From the NCBI RefSeq assembly GCF_014203895.1, contig NZ_JACHJY010000002.1, positions 434,001 through 498,000 of the forward strand: DNA of 64,000 bases, in the 5' to 3' direction. The notes beneath the pieces were generated by a model. That model was not told where the DNA came from and did not search any database. It saw only the letters and a list, made by a program, of their open reading frames with translations. Both the position numbers and the translations under genes were made by a program. Shown piece after piece: positions 1 to 10,200 of the stretch (its first letter is position 1; each line of letters opens with the position of its first letter). Origin of the DNA: Streptomyces nymphaeiformis (GTDB lineage Bacteria; Actinomycetota; Actinomycetes; Streptomycetales; Streptomycetaceae).

Positions 1-1
1 G

Positions 2-3000
2 CCCACCAAGTTCCTCGCCTACATCACCGACCCGGTCGGCCGGCAGACGCTGACCGTCACCTACTACGGCAAGGCCGACGGCGCCGGACCCAAGGTCCTC
101 GACCACGTCAAGTCGATGACCGACATCTCGGGGCGCAAGCTCACGTTCGAGTACTCGGACAAGGGCCTGCTCACCAAGCTGACCGACGGCACGGGCTCGT
201 CCCAGCCCAAGGTCTTCGCCTTCGAGTACGACGCCACCCAGGGCAACAAGAACGTCAAGCTGGTCAAGGTCACCGACCCGCGCGGCAACGCCACCCAGCT
301 CACGTACAACTTCCCGCAGACCGGCGACGACCCGAAGTACCACTGGTGGACCAAGGCGATCACCGACCGCCGGCAGGGCACCACCTCCTTCACGTACGCC
401 CCTGACGCCGCGAACGCCAAGTTCACCGCCACCAGGGTCACCGACGCCGAGAACCGGGCCACGGACTACGTGACGGACGACTTCGGCCGTCCGGTGCAGA
501 CCACCAACGCCAAGTCGCAGGTCAGCAAGCTGTCCTGGGACGCCGACAACAACGTCGTCTACCTGGAAGAGGCCAACGGCGCCAAGACGGTGTCGTGCTA
601 CGACCAGCGGACCGGCTACCCGCTGTGGAAGCGGGACGCCGAGAGCAACAAGAACGGCATCCCGGCGCAGAGCGACTGCGCGCCCGGCGTCTTCCCGGCC
701 GACGCGCAGAAGTTCCAGTACCAGACGCGTCTGGACGGCTTCGCCACCGACCTCTTCCGCAAGACCTCCCCGGGCGGCCGCACCTGGGAGTTCGGCTACG
801 ACTCCTTCGGCAACCTGACGAAGGTCACCGACCCCAAGGGCGTCGCGACCGCCACGGCGGACGACTACACCACCGTCCACCAGTACGACGCCTACGGCCA
901 GCCGACGAAGACGGTCGACGCCAACGGCAACCCGACCACCTTCACCGAGTTCGGTCCCACCGGATACCCGGCGAAGACCACCGACGCGCTGCAGCACACC
1001 ACGTCGGTCGTCTACGACGTGCGCGGTCTGGTCACCGAGATCACCGACGCGCTGGGCAAGAAGACCACGCAGACGTACGACGCGTACGGACGTCCGCTGG
1101 TCAGCACCGTGCCGAAGAACCAGGCGGCGGGCGAGCTGATCACCACGCCGGCTCCCGTCTACGACGCCAACGACAACGTCACGCTGGTCACGGCGCCGCA
1201 CGGCGCGGAATCCACCGCGGTGTACGACGCGAACGACCAGATCACCTCGGCGACGGCCCCGAAGGACTCGCCGACGGCCCCCGAGCGCAGGACGGCCTAC
1301 ACCTACGACAGGACCGGCCACCTGCGGACGACGACCGAGCCGAAGGGCACCGCGACCACCGCGGACCCCAACGACTTCGTCACCACCAACACCTACGACG
1401 AGATCTACCAGCTGAGCTCCGTGGTCAACGCCGCGGGCCACAAGATCTCCTACGAGTACGACAACGTCGGCAACCCCGTCACGGTCGTCGACCCGCGGCG
1501 GAACGCGACCCCGGACACGACCGACTACGCCAGCAAGACGGCGTACGACCTCGACCACCGGGCCGTCTCCACCACCGACGCGCTCGGCAAGACCTCGTCC
1601 CGCACCTACGACAAGGACGGGCTCGTCGTCGCGTCGAAGGACGCCGAGGGCAACGAGACCCTGGTCGGCTACGACGAGCGGGGCAAGCAGGTCCAGGTCA
1701 AGGTCCCGCACACGGGGACCGCGCCGAACATCACGTACCGCACGACCACGTACGAGTACGACCAGGTCGGCAACGCCGTCAAGGTCACCACCCCGCGCGG
1801 CAACGACACGGCGAACCCCGACGACTTCGCCGCGCGCACCGAGTACGACAAGCTGAACCGTCCGGTCAAGCAGTTCCAGCCGTACGACCCGGCGGACCCG
1901 CGCTACAACAAGTCGGACGTCTACACCCAGACGTTCTACGACGAGGTGGGCCGGGTCTCCAGGACCTCGGCGCCGGCGTCGCAGGGCCAGACGGTCCGCA
2001 ACGACACCACGTACACCTACTTCGACAACGGGTGGGCGAAGTCGTCGACCGACGCCTGGGACATCACCACCTCCTACGGCTACAACGACGTCGGCCAGCA
2101 GACGTCGAGGACGCTGACCTCGGCGGGCGGTTCCTCCAGCCGCACCATGGGCTGGACGTACTACCCGAACGGCACGCTCAGGACCAAGACCGACGACGGC
2201 GTCCCGGTCGGCAGCGCCGTGCCGCTCGTCGACAACTCCGACACCCAGAACACCGTTTCCACGGGAACCTGGACCAAGGGGAGCGCGACCGGGCAGCAGG
2301 GCTACGACCACCAGGTCCACGCCGCCGGCGCCGGGACCGACGCGTTCACCTGGACGCTGAACATCCCCAAGGACGGCACGTACACCGCGTACGTCAAGTA
2401 CCCGCAGGTCTCCGGGGCCGCGACGACCGCCAAGTACACGGTCACGCACTCCGCCGGAACCACGGACAAGACGATCAGCCAGGCCACCGGCGCCGGTGCC
2501 TGGATCAGCCTCGGCTCGTTCACGTTCACCCAGGGCAACACGGGCAAGCTCCAGCTGTTCCAGAACAGCGGCGGCGCGGTCGTGGCCGACGGCGTGAAGC
2601 TGGTGCGCGACAACTCCGGTGACACCGACACCGAGAAGCACACCTTCACCTACGCGTACGACGTCAACGGCAACATGGAGTCGATCGCCGACACCTCGTC
2701 GGGCACCCGGGTCGACGCCTACCGGATGGCCTACACGGATCTGAACCAGGTCCGCCAGGTCACCGAGTCGCTGGCCGGCCAGGAGAAGAAGACCACCTCC
2801 TACACGTACGACATCAACGGCCGCCCGGACACCGCCACCCACCCCGACCAGTACTCCAAGTACACGTACGACCTCCGGGAGAAGGTCAAGACGATCTCCG
2901 TGGGCGACACCGCCACGGACCCGTCGCCGAACGTCACCTCGTTCACGTACACCGACCGCGGCCTGGCCCTCCGGGAGACCAAGCCCAACGGCAACACCGT

Positions 3001-4876
3001 CGACAACACGTACTACCTCGACGGCGCGGTCAAGTCCCAGACGGAGAACAAGCCGAACGGCACCCTGGTCTCCTCGCACACCTACGCCTACGACGCCAAC
3101 GGCAACAAGGCGCAGGACGTGGCGAAGAAGATGAACGCCGACAACCACGCGGCGTACCTCGAATCGACCACGGACTTCACCTACGACCCGGTCGAGCGCC
3201 TCGCCAAGTCGGTCAAGACCGGCAACGGCGCGAACACCGAGACCTTCGTCCACGACGACAACGCCAACGTCATCAGCCAGTCGGACAAGGCGTCCTCCGC
3301 GACGTACACGTACGACCGCAACCGGCTGCTCAGCTCCTCGACCTCCGGCGTCACGTCCTCCTTCACCTACGACCCCTTCGGCCGACAGGAGTCCGTCACC
3401 AGCGGCGGCCAGGTCGTGTCCCGCAGCGTCTACGACGGCTTCGACCACGTGGTCGAGTCGCAGCAGCGCGACGGATCCGGCGCGATGAAGTCGACGACCT
3501 ACGCCTTCGACCCGCTGGACCGCACGGTCTCCAAGACGGCCGAGGGCAAGACCACCACGTTCAACTACCTCGGTCTGTCCAACGAGGTGCTGAACGAGGA
3601 GGTCGCCGGAAAGCTGACCAAGTCCTACGAGTACAGCCCGTGGGGCCAGCGGCTCTCCCAGGTCACGCACAACAGTGACGGCACCACCGAGGACGCGTAC
3701 TACGGCTACAACAGCCACACCGACGTCGAGACGCTGACCGACAAGAACGGCGACACCAAGGCCACCTACGGCTACACCGCCTACGGCAGCGAGGACAAGA
3801 GCGAGTTCACCGGCATCGACAAGCCCGACGCCGGGGACCCGACGAAGGAGGAGTACAACCACTACCGCTTCAACGCCAAGCGGTGGGACGCCCAGTCCGG
3901 CACCTACGACATGGGCTTCCGGGACTACGCGCCGGGTCTGAACCGCTTCACCACGCGGGACATGTACAACGGCGCCCTCGCCGACATGGGCCTCGGCACC
4001 GACGCCTTCACCGGCAACCGCTACGCCTTCACCGGCGGCAACCCGATCAGCAACGTCGAGATCGACGGCCACTTCGCCTTCGCGCTCGCCGCCATCCCGA
4101 TCCTCGCGGTCGCCGTGGCCGTGGTCGCCGCGGTGGTCATCGTGGCGGCCGTGGTCGCCGTGGTCGAGGAGGCCGCCGACCGCATCGAGGAGGCCATCGA
4201 CGAGGCGGCGGAGGAGGACGACGAGCCGGCGCCCTCGCCCAAGCCCGACCCCGAGCCCAAGCCGAAGCCCCGCGGCACCGACGACGACGATGACGACAGC
4301 AAGTGCGGCTGGGTCAAGCACGGAGACGTCGACAAGGCCAACGGCAACCGCGCCACGGGTGTGACGTCCTGCCTCAACAAGTCCTACCTGGAGACGCACA
4401 AGGGCACCAAGACGGACGTCTCCAAGGTCGCGCCTCCCGGCTACCGGTGGGCCCAGCGCACGGCCGGCTTCCTCGGGGCGCACCCGGTGGAACAGAACAT
4501 CAACGCCTGCCACCTCCTCGGCAAGCAGCTGAGCGGCTCGGGCACCGACCTGAACAACCTGGCGACGTGCTCGCGCGGCGCCAACGACTGGCAGACCGGC
4601 TCCCAGCAGGGCTCCAACAACATGAAGAACTACGAGAACCAGGTCGCCGAGGCGGTCGCGGCCGGACAGGACGTCCTGTACTCGGTGACACCCACCTACA
4701 GCGGCCGGAGAACCGTTCCGCTCGGTTTCAAGATCACCGCGTACGGTACGAACCCGGACGGGTCCGCGGGCATCAGGATCGACACCTTCGTGTCGAACAC
4801 CCTGGCAGGCCGGAACCTCGGCATGTTCAACGATCCGAACACCGGTCGGCAGGTCCCGACCGGATCGATGGAATGA
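2..4876 (+). CDS. RHS/YD-repeat polymorphic toxin with C-terminal EndA-like nuclease (5' end outside window)
   Basis: This is the C-terminal part of a large RHS toxin. The frame is open from base 2 and already reads YD-type repeat sequence before the first in-window ATG at 116, so the true start lies upstream. Many YD repeats (ExDxxGN, TYDxxGR) run to about 3,800. They are interrupted at about 2,233-2,610 by a beta-sandwich insert resembling the golvesin/Xly C-terminal domain. The RHS core end (FRDYAPGLNRFTTRD, then YAFTGGNPISNVEIDG) lies at about 3,915-4,070. A 30-residue Ala/Val hydrophobic stretch follows (about 4,071-4,170), then a PKPDPEPKPKP linker with an Asp run. The last 130 residues carry NACHLLGKQLSG, NNLATCSRGAN and NNMKNYENQV. 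These match the H, N and E positions of the EndA/Endonuclease_NS_2 family, so DNA or RNA cleavage in competitor cells is the inferred role. The stop abuts the SMI1-type gene, the usual toxin-immunity order. Confidence 0.9.
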   Translation, partial: PTKFLAYITDPVGRQTLTVTYYGKADGAGPKVLDHVKSMTDISGRKLTFEYSDKGLLTKLTDGTGSSQPKVFAFEYDATQGNKNVKLVKVTDPRGNATQLTYNFPQTGDDPKYHWWTKAITDRRQGTTSFTYAPDAANAKFTATRVTDAENRATDYVTDDFGRPVQTTNAKSQVSKLSWDADNNVVYLEEANGAKTVSCYDQRTGYPLWKRDAESNKNGIPAQSDCAPGVFPADAQKFQYQTRLDGFATDLFRKTSPGGRTWEFGYDSFGNLTKVTDPKGVATATADDYTTVHQYDAYGQPTKTVDANGNPTTFTEFGPTGYPAKTTDALQHTTSVVYDVRGLVTEITDALGKKTTQTYDAYGRPLVSTVPKNQAAGELITTPAPVYDANDNVTLVTAPHGAESTAVYDANDQITSATAPKDSPTAPERRTAYTYDRTGHLRTTTEPKGTATTADPNDFVTTNTYDEIYQLSSVVNAAGHKISYEYDNVGNPVTVVDPRRNATPDTTDYASKTAYDLDHRAVSTTDALGKTSSRTYDKDGLVVASKDAEGNETLVGYDERGKQVQVKVPHTGTAPNITYRTTTYEYDQVGNAVKVTTPRGNDTANPDDFAARTEYDKLNRPVKQFQPYDPADPRYNKSDVYTQTFYDEVGRVSRTSAPASQGQTVRNDTTYTYFDNGWAKSSTDAWDITTSYGYNDVGQQTSRTLTSAGGSSSRTMGWTYYPNGTLRTKTDDGVPVGSAVPLVDNSDTQNTVSTGTWTKGSATGQQGYDHQVHAAGAGTDAFTWTLNIPKDGTYTAYVKYPQVSGAATTAKYTVTHSAGTTDKTISQATGAGAWISLGSFTFTQGNTGKLQLFQNSGGAVVADGVKLVRDNSGDTDTEKHTFTYAYDVNGNMESIADTSSGTRVDAYRMAYTDLNQVRQVTESLAGQEKKTTSYTYDINGRPDTATHPDQYSKYTYDLREKVKTISVGDTATDPSPNVTSFTYTDRGLALRETKPNGNTVDNTYYLDGAVKSQTENKPNGTLVSSHTYAYDANGNKAQDVAKKMNADNHAAYLESTTDFTYDPVERLAKSVKTGNGANTETFVHDDNANVISQSDKASSATYTYDRNRLLSSSTSGVTSSFTYDPFGRQESVTSGGQVVSRSVYDGFDHVVESQQRDGSGAMKSTTYAFDPLDRTVSKTAEGKTTTFNYLGLSNEVLNEEVAGKLTKSYEYSPWGQRLSQVTHNSDGTTEDAYYGYNSHTDVETLTDKNGDTKATYGYTAYGSEDKSEFTGIDKPDAGDPTKEEYNHYRFNAKRWDAQSGTYDMGFRDYAPGLNRFTTRDMYNGALADMGLGTDAFTGNRYAFTGGNPISNVEIDGHFAFALAAIPILAVAVAVVAAVVIVAAVVAVVEEAADRIEEAIDEAAEEDDEPAPSPKPDPEPKPKPRGTDDDDDDSKCGWVKHGDVDKANGNRATGVTSCLNKSYLETHKGTKTDVSKVAPPGYRWAQRTAGFLGAHPVEQNINACHLLGKQLSGSGTDLNNLATCSRGANDWQTGSQQGSNNMKNYENQVAEAVAAGQDVLYSVTPTYSGRRTVPLGFKITAYGTNPDGSAGIRIDTFVSNTLAGRNLGMFNDPNTGRQVPTGSME

Positions 4877-4887
4877 GAGGAGAGAGA

Positions 4888-5481
4888 GTGAGTCAGGTGG
4901 CCGAATGGGAGGCGCTCCGGCGCCTCGTGCCGCCGCCGGACGAAGGCGGCGCGGCAATCGACTGGGACCGCATGAGCACCTCGTGGGGCCGTGGGTTCCC
5001 CGCCGACTACCGGCAGTTCATCGGGGCCTACGGCCCGGGCTCGATCCAGGCCTACCTGGTGATCCAGCGGCCCGAGCACAAGGGCGCCGAACCGGCGTCC
5101 CCGTTCGGGGGCATGCTCCTGGAGACGGTCAACGCGGAGGACGCCTGGGCGCGGGACAAGAAGTCCCCCGAGCTCGACGGCGCGGACCCCGTGCTGATCA
5201 CCTGGGGGGTCACCGGCAGCTCGGACCTGCTGTGCTGGGACGCGTCCGGCGACGACCCCGACGCGTGGCCGATCCTGGTGCGCAACCGGGACGACGACCT
5301 GTGGCGGCGCTACGACTGCGGCATGGTCGAGTTCCTCGTGCGCGTCCTGCGCGGGGAGTTCGACGAGTGCCCGCTCGGCGACCTCGCCCTGTGGGGCAGG
5401 CCCTCGGCGCTCTTCCTCGGCGACGACGAGCAGCGGCGCCTCTGGTCGCAGGGCATCGACCCCTGGGAGGGGAAGCGCTAG
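4888..5481 (+). CDS. SMI1/KNR4 family protein, probable immunity protein for the upstream RHS nuclease
   Basis: A 197-residue cytoplasmic protein with no signal peptide. WDRMSTSWGRGFPADYRQFIGAYGPGSI followed by acidic surfaces is typical of the SMI1/KNR4 fold, a common immunity family for polymorphic toxins. I chose the GTG at 4888 because a purine-rich AGGAGAGAGA lies just upstream. An in-frame ATG at 4873 overlaps the toxin stop (ATGA) and is a possible alternative, giving 202 residues. The immediate position after the toxin tip suggests it binds and neutralises that nuclease; this is inferred from position and family. A strong hairpin follows. Confidence 0.8.
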   Translation: MSQVAEWEALRRLVPPPDEGGAAIDWDRMSTSWGRGFPADYRQFIGAYGPGSIQAYLVIQRPEHKGAEPASPFGGMLLETVNAEDAWARDKKSPELDGADPVLITWGVTGSSDLLCWDASGDDPDAWPILVRNRDDDLWRRYDCGMVEFLVRVLRGEFDECPLGDLALWGRPSALFLGDDEQRRLWSQGIDPWEGKR

Positions 5482-5512
5482 GACGGCACGCCTGAGCGCT
5501 GATCAGTGAGTC

Positions 5513-5549
5513 CGGTACCGGGCGCCGATGCCATCGGCGCCCGGTACCG
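5513..5549. terminator. Bidirectional hairpin terminator
   Basis: A perfect 17-bp stem (CGGTACCGGGCGCCGAT) with a 3-nt loop sits between the convergent SMI1-type gene and the solute-binding lipoprotein gene. No T-run follows, as is common in high-GC actinobacteria. It could serve both strands. Confidence 0.8.
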
Positions 5550-5575
5550 CTGTGAGCGGGGAGACCCGGGACCCG

Positions 5576-6859
5576 CTACTGCTGCTCCTGCTGCGCTTCC
5601 CGGGCCTGGTCGGCGATGTCCTCGAGGACGGCCTTCGGGTCGGCGGACGGCGCGACGGCCTTGCCGATGTTCCGCTTGATGGTGTCGCTGACCTTCAGCC
5701 AGGACGGTTCGTTGACCGGGTAGAGCTGGGCACTGTTCAGCGCGGTGAAGAACTGCTCGGTGCTGTGGTCGTCCGCGGCCGAGCCCTCGGAGGCCTCGGA
5801 GGCGGACACCGTCGACGGCAGCAGGTGGTAGCGCCCGGCGAACTCGCTGAGGTTCTTGTCCTGGTAGACGAAGTCCAGGAACGAGCCGACCAGTTCACGG
5901 TTGCCGTCGTGCCGGAAGGCCATCATCCAGTCGGCGACGCCCGCCGCCGGCGGCTTCTTCCCCTCGCCCAGCGTGTCCGACACCGGCATGCTGAGCGTGC
6001 CGACCTTCATGCCCCGCGCCCTCGCCTCGTGGAGGAGCGACGGATAGCCGTTGACCATGCCGACGTCACCGCGCAGGAACGCGGCGAAGGCGTCCTGCCG
6101 GTTGAGCCGCGCCGGCGGAACCGGGCCGGTCAGACCCGGCGCGACCAGGTTCTCCTTGATCCAGCGGAAGGTCTGCGTGTTCTGCTCGGAGGCGATGCTG
6201 TAGCCGCCACTGACGTCGGTGTACCCGCCGCCGTTGCTCAGCTCCCAGATCAGTGCCTCGGCGTGTGCCTCCTCGGGACCGAGCGGCAGGGCGTACGGGT
6301 AGCGCACCCCCACCTTCTTCAGCTCCTCCGCCGCCTTCTTCAGGTCCGACCAGGTCTTCGGGGGCTTCGCGCCGGCCTTGTCGAACAGGTCCTCGTTGTA
6401 GAAGAGCAGCCGGCTGCTGGCCACGAAGGGCAGGCCGAAGAGCGTGTTGTCGACCGACCCCGCCGCCACGAGCGGCCGCAGGAAGTTCGCCTCCGCCCTG
6501 ATCGACAGCAGTTCGTCGGCGGAGTAGAGGCGGCCCTGCGCGGCGAAGTCGGAGTACGCGCCCATCAGGGCGACGTCCGGGGCGTCGTCCTCCTGGACCA
6601 TGCGCGTCACCTCGCGGTCGACGTCGGCCCACGGGTACAGCGTCACCTCCACCTTCTTGCCGGGGTGGGCGGCCGTGAAGGCGGCGGTCAGCTTGTCCCA
6701 GTACGCCTTGGAACTGGTCGCCGGGCTGTCGCCGTACTCGGGGGCCACCAGACGCAGCGTGGACCCGTCGCTCCCGGACGAGCCGCAGGCGGTGGCGAGG
6801 GAACCCAGGAGGCCGAAAGCGGCCACGGAGGCGGTCATGCCGAAGAGTCTCGGTCGCAC
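5576..6859 (-). CDS. ABC transporter sugar-binding lipoprotein (orphan)
   Basis: A 427-residue extracellular solute-binding protein of the family-1 sugar type. The N-terminus has a hydrophobic segment and the lipobox LATAC, so it should be a membrane-anchored lipoprotein. The mature part reads LRLVAPEYG...YWDKLTAAFTAAHPGKKVEVTLYPW, then PDVALMGAYSDFAAQGRLY and LFGLPFVASSRLLFYNEDLF, the classic order of this family. The start is a GTG with AGAGGAA upstream. No permease or ATPase gene is beside it, unlike the complete ABC set near 30-33 kb, so it must use subunits encoded elsewhere. It sits between two RHS toxin genes with which it has no obvious functional link. Confidence 0.85.
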   Translation of the reverse strand: MRPRLFGMTASVAAFGLLGSLATACGSSGSDGSTLRLVAPEYGDSPATSSKAYWDKLTAAFTAAHPGKKVEVTLYPWADVDREVTRMVQEDDAPDVALMGAYSDFAAQGRLYSADELLSIRAEANFLRPLVAAGSVDNTLFGLPFVASSRLLFYNEDLFDKAGAKPPKTWSDLKKAAEELKKVGVRYPYALPLGPEEAHAEALIWELSNGGGYTDVSGGYSIASEQNTQTFRWIKENLVAPGLTGPVPPARLNRQDAFAAFLRGDVGMVNGYPSLLHEARARGMKVGTLSMPVSDTLGEGKKPPAAGVADWMMAFRHDGNRELVGSFLDFVYQDKNLSEFAGRYHLLPSTVSASEASEGSAADDHSTEQFFTALNSAQLYPVNEPSWLKVSDTIKRNIGKAVAPSADPKAVLEDIADQAREAQQEQQ

Positions 6860-7277
6860 GGGTCATTCCTCTTGCTCTTTTGGACAGTGCGTCCGGAATT
6901 CTCTCCTGGCCAGAGGCCATATTTCGCCCCCTACTCGACGGTTATGCCATTGCTCCAATCCCAGGCATTCCCCTTGGTGTTTTCCGATATGGCGGTGCCG
7001 ATATGGCCATGCCGATGATGACGCGCGTAGAACCCGGATCCGCCGGCTGCCGCCCGGTGCGTCCTGTGGCGGCCGGGACCGCTGCCGACCGCCGCCACCG
7101 CCTGGCACCGCGCTCGTGGAGGCCGGAGGCCGGCCGCCCGGTCCCGGCCGGGCGTTCGGGGAGGGTGCGTGGAGGTTCGCCTCCCGTGACGATCATTCAC
7201 CAGGGGTTCGTGGTACGACTGTTGAGGCCGGTCGAATCGACCGGCGGGAGGAGACTCCACGGACGGGGGAACACAAC
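6860..7277. other. 418-bp divergent intergenic region
   Basis: This separates the lipoprotein gene (minus) from the second RHS gene (plus). The left part is less GC-rich (CCATATTT, GGTTATGCC, GTGTTTTCC) and contains a near-direct repeat of CCGATATGGC around 6,986-7,007, so the lipoprotein promoter probably lies there. The right part holds the 9-1-9 palindrome at 7,227-7,245. No credible gene is present; open frames here are fragments or antisense shadows. Confidence 0.5.
7227..7245. promoter_or_regulatory. Perfect 19-bp odd palindrome upstream of the second RHS gene
   Basis: GCCGGTCGA-A-TCGACCGGC lies 33 bases before the GTG start of the RHS gene. Its size and symmetry fit a dimeric repressor operator. 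It could also form a hairpin in the leader, although a one-base loop is too tight without opening the stem. The binding protein is unknown. Confidence 0.4.
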
Positions 7278-10200
7278 GTGGCTGTCACGGTGCCGGACTG
7301 GGCGGACACCCTTCTCGACCTGATAGGTGTGGCCTGGCCGAACGTCGACGAGGACGCGTACCGCGAGATGGCGGACGCGCTGCGGGAGTTCGCGGACGAC
7401 CTGGAGGACGACGGCCAGCTCGCGAACAACCATTTCGAGCGGCTGCTGTCCTCGGGCGAGGGCGAGGCGATCGACGCCCTCGACGAGCACTGGCAGAAGG
7501 TCAAGGGCAAGCACTTCAAGGACATCGCCGGTGCGGCCCGGACGATCGCGGGCGGTCTGGACCTGGCGGCCGGTGCGGTCGAGGGGATGAAGCTGGCGGC
7601 CCTGGTGCAGCTGGGCTATCTGGCCTCCGAGGCGGGCATCGCGATCTCGCTGATCCCGGTGACGTTCGGTCTGTCGTCGTTGATCGGCGCGGGGGCGATG
7701 CGGGCCACGCAGGAGGTGGTCAAGCGGCTGATCAAGGAGTGTGTGGAGGAGGCCGTCGGGTACGTCGTGTCGGCGCTGACCGAGCCGGCGGTGGCGGCCC
7801 TGGAGGGCATGGCGGCGGACCTGGTCGTGCAGCTGGGCGCGATGGCGATCGGGCTGCAGGACGGGGTGGACCTCGACCAGACCAAGAAGGCCGGTACGGA
7901 CGGGTTCAAGGACGGAGTGCAGTCCGGCAAGGAGGCCATGAACCTGGCCTCGGCCGGGAGCGGTTCGAAAGGCCCGGGCAGCGGTCTGAAGAACCTGCAC
8001 ATCGAGCACGACGAGCACGACCACGCCTCGACCCAGCTCAACACCGTGAGCGTGCGGATCCACGGGAAGACGACGGGCAAACTCACGAAGGCGAAGACGG
8101 CGCACGGCCGCACCCGGGGGCGTGACTCGATCGCGGACGCGATCGACCCGGTCGCGGACAAGGCGATGGAGGCTTTGACCAAGGCGGCGAAGTCGATGGG
8201 CGACCACGTCGGCCAGACGCTGCCGAAGGTCGTCAAGCAGATCTCGGTCGACCACAAGAACACCGACGACGACCTCCGGGACCGCTTCGCCCGCCAGCGC
8301 AAGGGCGACCACGACAACGACCACGGCGGCAAGGGGAACGGATCGCCGCGCAAGGACCACGACGACGTACGGACGAGGCCCAACTCGGTCAGCGACGCCA
8401 AGGACGACCCGCGCGCCAACGGCGTCTCCCTCGACAAGACGGTCTGCAAGAACGACCCCGTCGACGTCGCCACCGGCAAGATGCTGCTGCCCCAGACGGA
8501 CCTCACCCTGCCCGGCGTCCTGCCGCTCGTCCTGCGCCGCACCCACGTCTCCACCTACCGCTACGGCCAGTGGTTCGGCCGCAGTTGGGCCTCGACCCTC
8601 GACGAGCGGATCGAGGTCGACGCCTCGGGCGGCGGCGCGATCTGGGCCCGCGAGGACGGAGCGGTCCTGATCTACCCCCGGCTGCCCCGCCCCGGCGACG
8701 ACCGGGTCATGCCCCTGGAGGGCGACCGCCTGCCGCTCGCGCACGGCGGCGTGTCCGGCGACGAGACCTCGTACGAGATCCACGATCCGCACAGCGGCCA
8801 GGTCCGCGTCTACACCGGCAGCCCCTACCGCAGCTCCACCGCCTACTGGCTGTCCGCGATCGAGGACCGCAACGGCAACCGCATCGCCTTCTCGCGCCGC
8901 TCCGACGGCGCGCCGACCGCCGTCTCGCACTCGGGCGGCTACGTCCTCCAGATAGCGGCCGACGCCTCGCGCGTCACCGGCCTCGCCGTCCGCGGGCCCG
9001 GGGAACCGGCCGCGGTCGTGGGCTACGCCTACTCCCCGTCGGGCGACCTCACCCGGCTGACCGGCCCCGAAGGCCCCGCCGGGCCGGCCATGACCTTCTC
9101 GTACGACGGCGACAGCAGGATCACGTCGTGGACCGACCGCAACGACACCACGTTCCGGTACGTCTACGACGCCGAGGGCCGGGTCTCCGGCACCGTCGGC
9201 CCCGACGGCATCCTCTCCTCGCGGTTCGCCTACGACGTCCACCCCGACACCGGCCACCGCGTCACGCGGTACACCGACTCCACGGGCGCCACCACCACCC
9301 TCGTCCTCGACGACCGGCTCCAGGTCGTCGCCGAGACCGACCCCCTCGGCCACACCACCCGCCTCACCTGGGACCCGTACGACCGCCCCCTCACCCGCAC
9401 CGACCCCCTCGGCCACACCACCGAACTCACCTGGGACGAGGCGGGGAACCTCGTCGAGGTCCGGCTGCCCGACGGGAGCACCGCGACCGCCCGCTACGAC
9501 GAACGGAACCTGCCGCTGGAGGTCGTCGCGGCCGACGGCACGCCGTGGCGGCAGACCTTCGACGAGCTCGGCAACTGCACCTCCACCGAAGGCCCCGACG
9601 GCGCGGTCACCCGCTTCACCCACGACGCCACGGGCGCCGTCGCCTCCGTCAGCGACCCGCTCGGCGCCACCCTCCGCATCCGCTCCGACCGCGCCGGCCT
9701 CCCGCTGGAGATCACCGGAACCGACGGCGGGGTGGCCACCGTGGAGCGCGACCACCGCGGCCGGCCCCTCGTGATCACCGACCCGGCCGGCGGGCGCGAG
9801 GAGTTCTCCTGGGACCACGACGACCGCCTGCGGCACCGCGTCGCCGCCGACGGCACGCGGGAGTCCTGGAGCTGGGACGCGGAGGGCAACTGCCTGGCGT
9901 ACACCGACGCCGCCGGCGGCGTCTGGACCACCGAGTACGGCCCCTTCGACAAGCCCGTCGCCCGCCTCGCGCCCGACGGCGCCCGCCACGAACTGCGCTA
10001 CGACACCGAACTGCGGCTGCTGCGGGTGACCAACCCGCTCGGCCAGGACTGGCACTACCGCTACGACGCGGCCGGACGCCTGGAGGCGGAGACCGACTTC
10101 GACGGCCGGGACCTCTCGTACGGCTACGACGCCGCGAACCGGCTGACCAGCCGCACCACGGCCCTCGGCCGGACCGTCGCCTACACCTGGGACGCCATGG

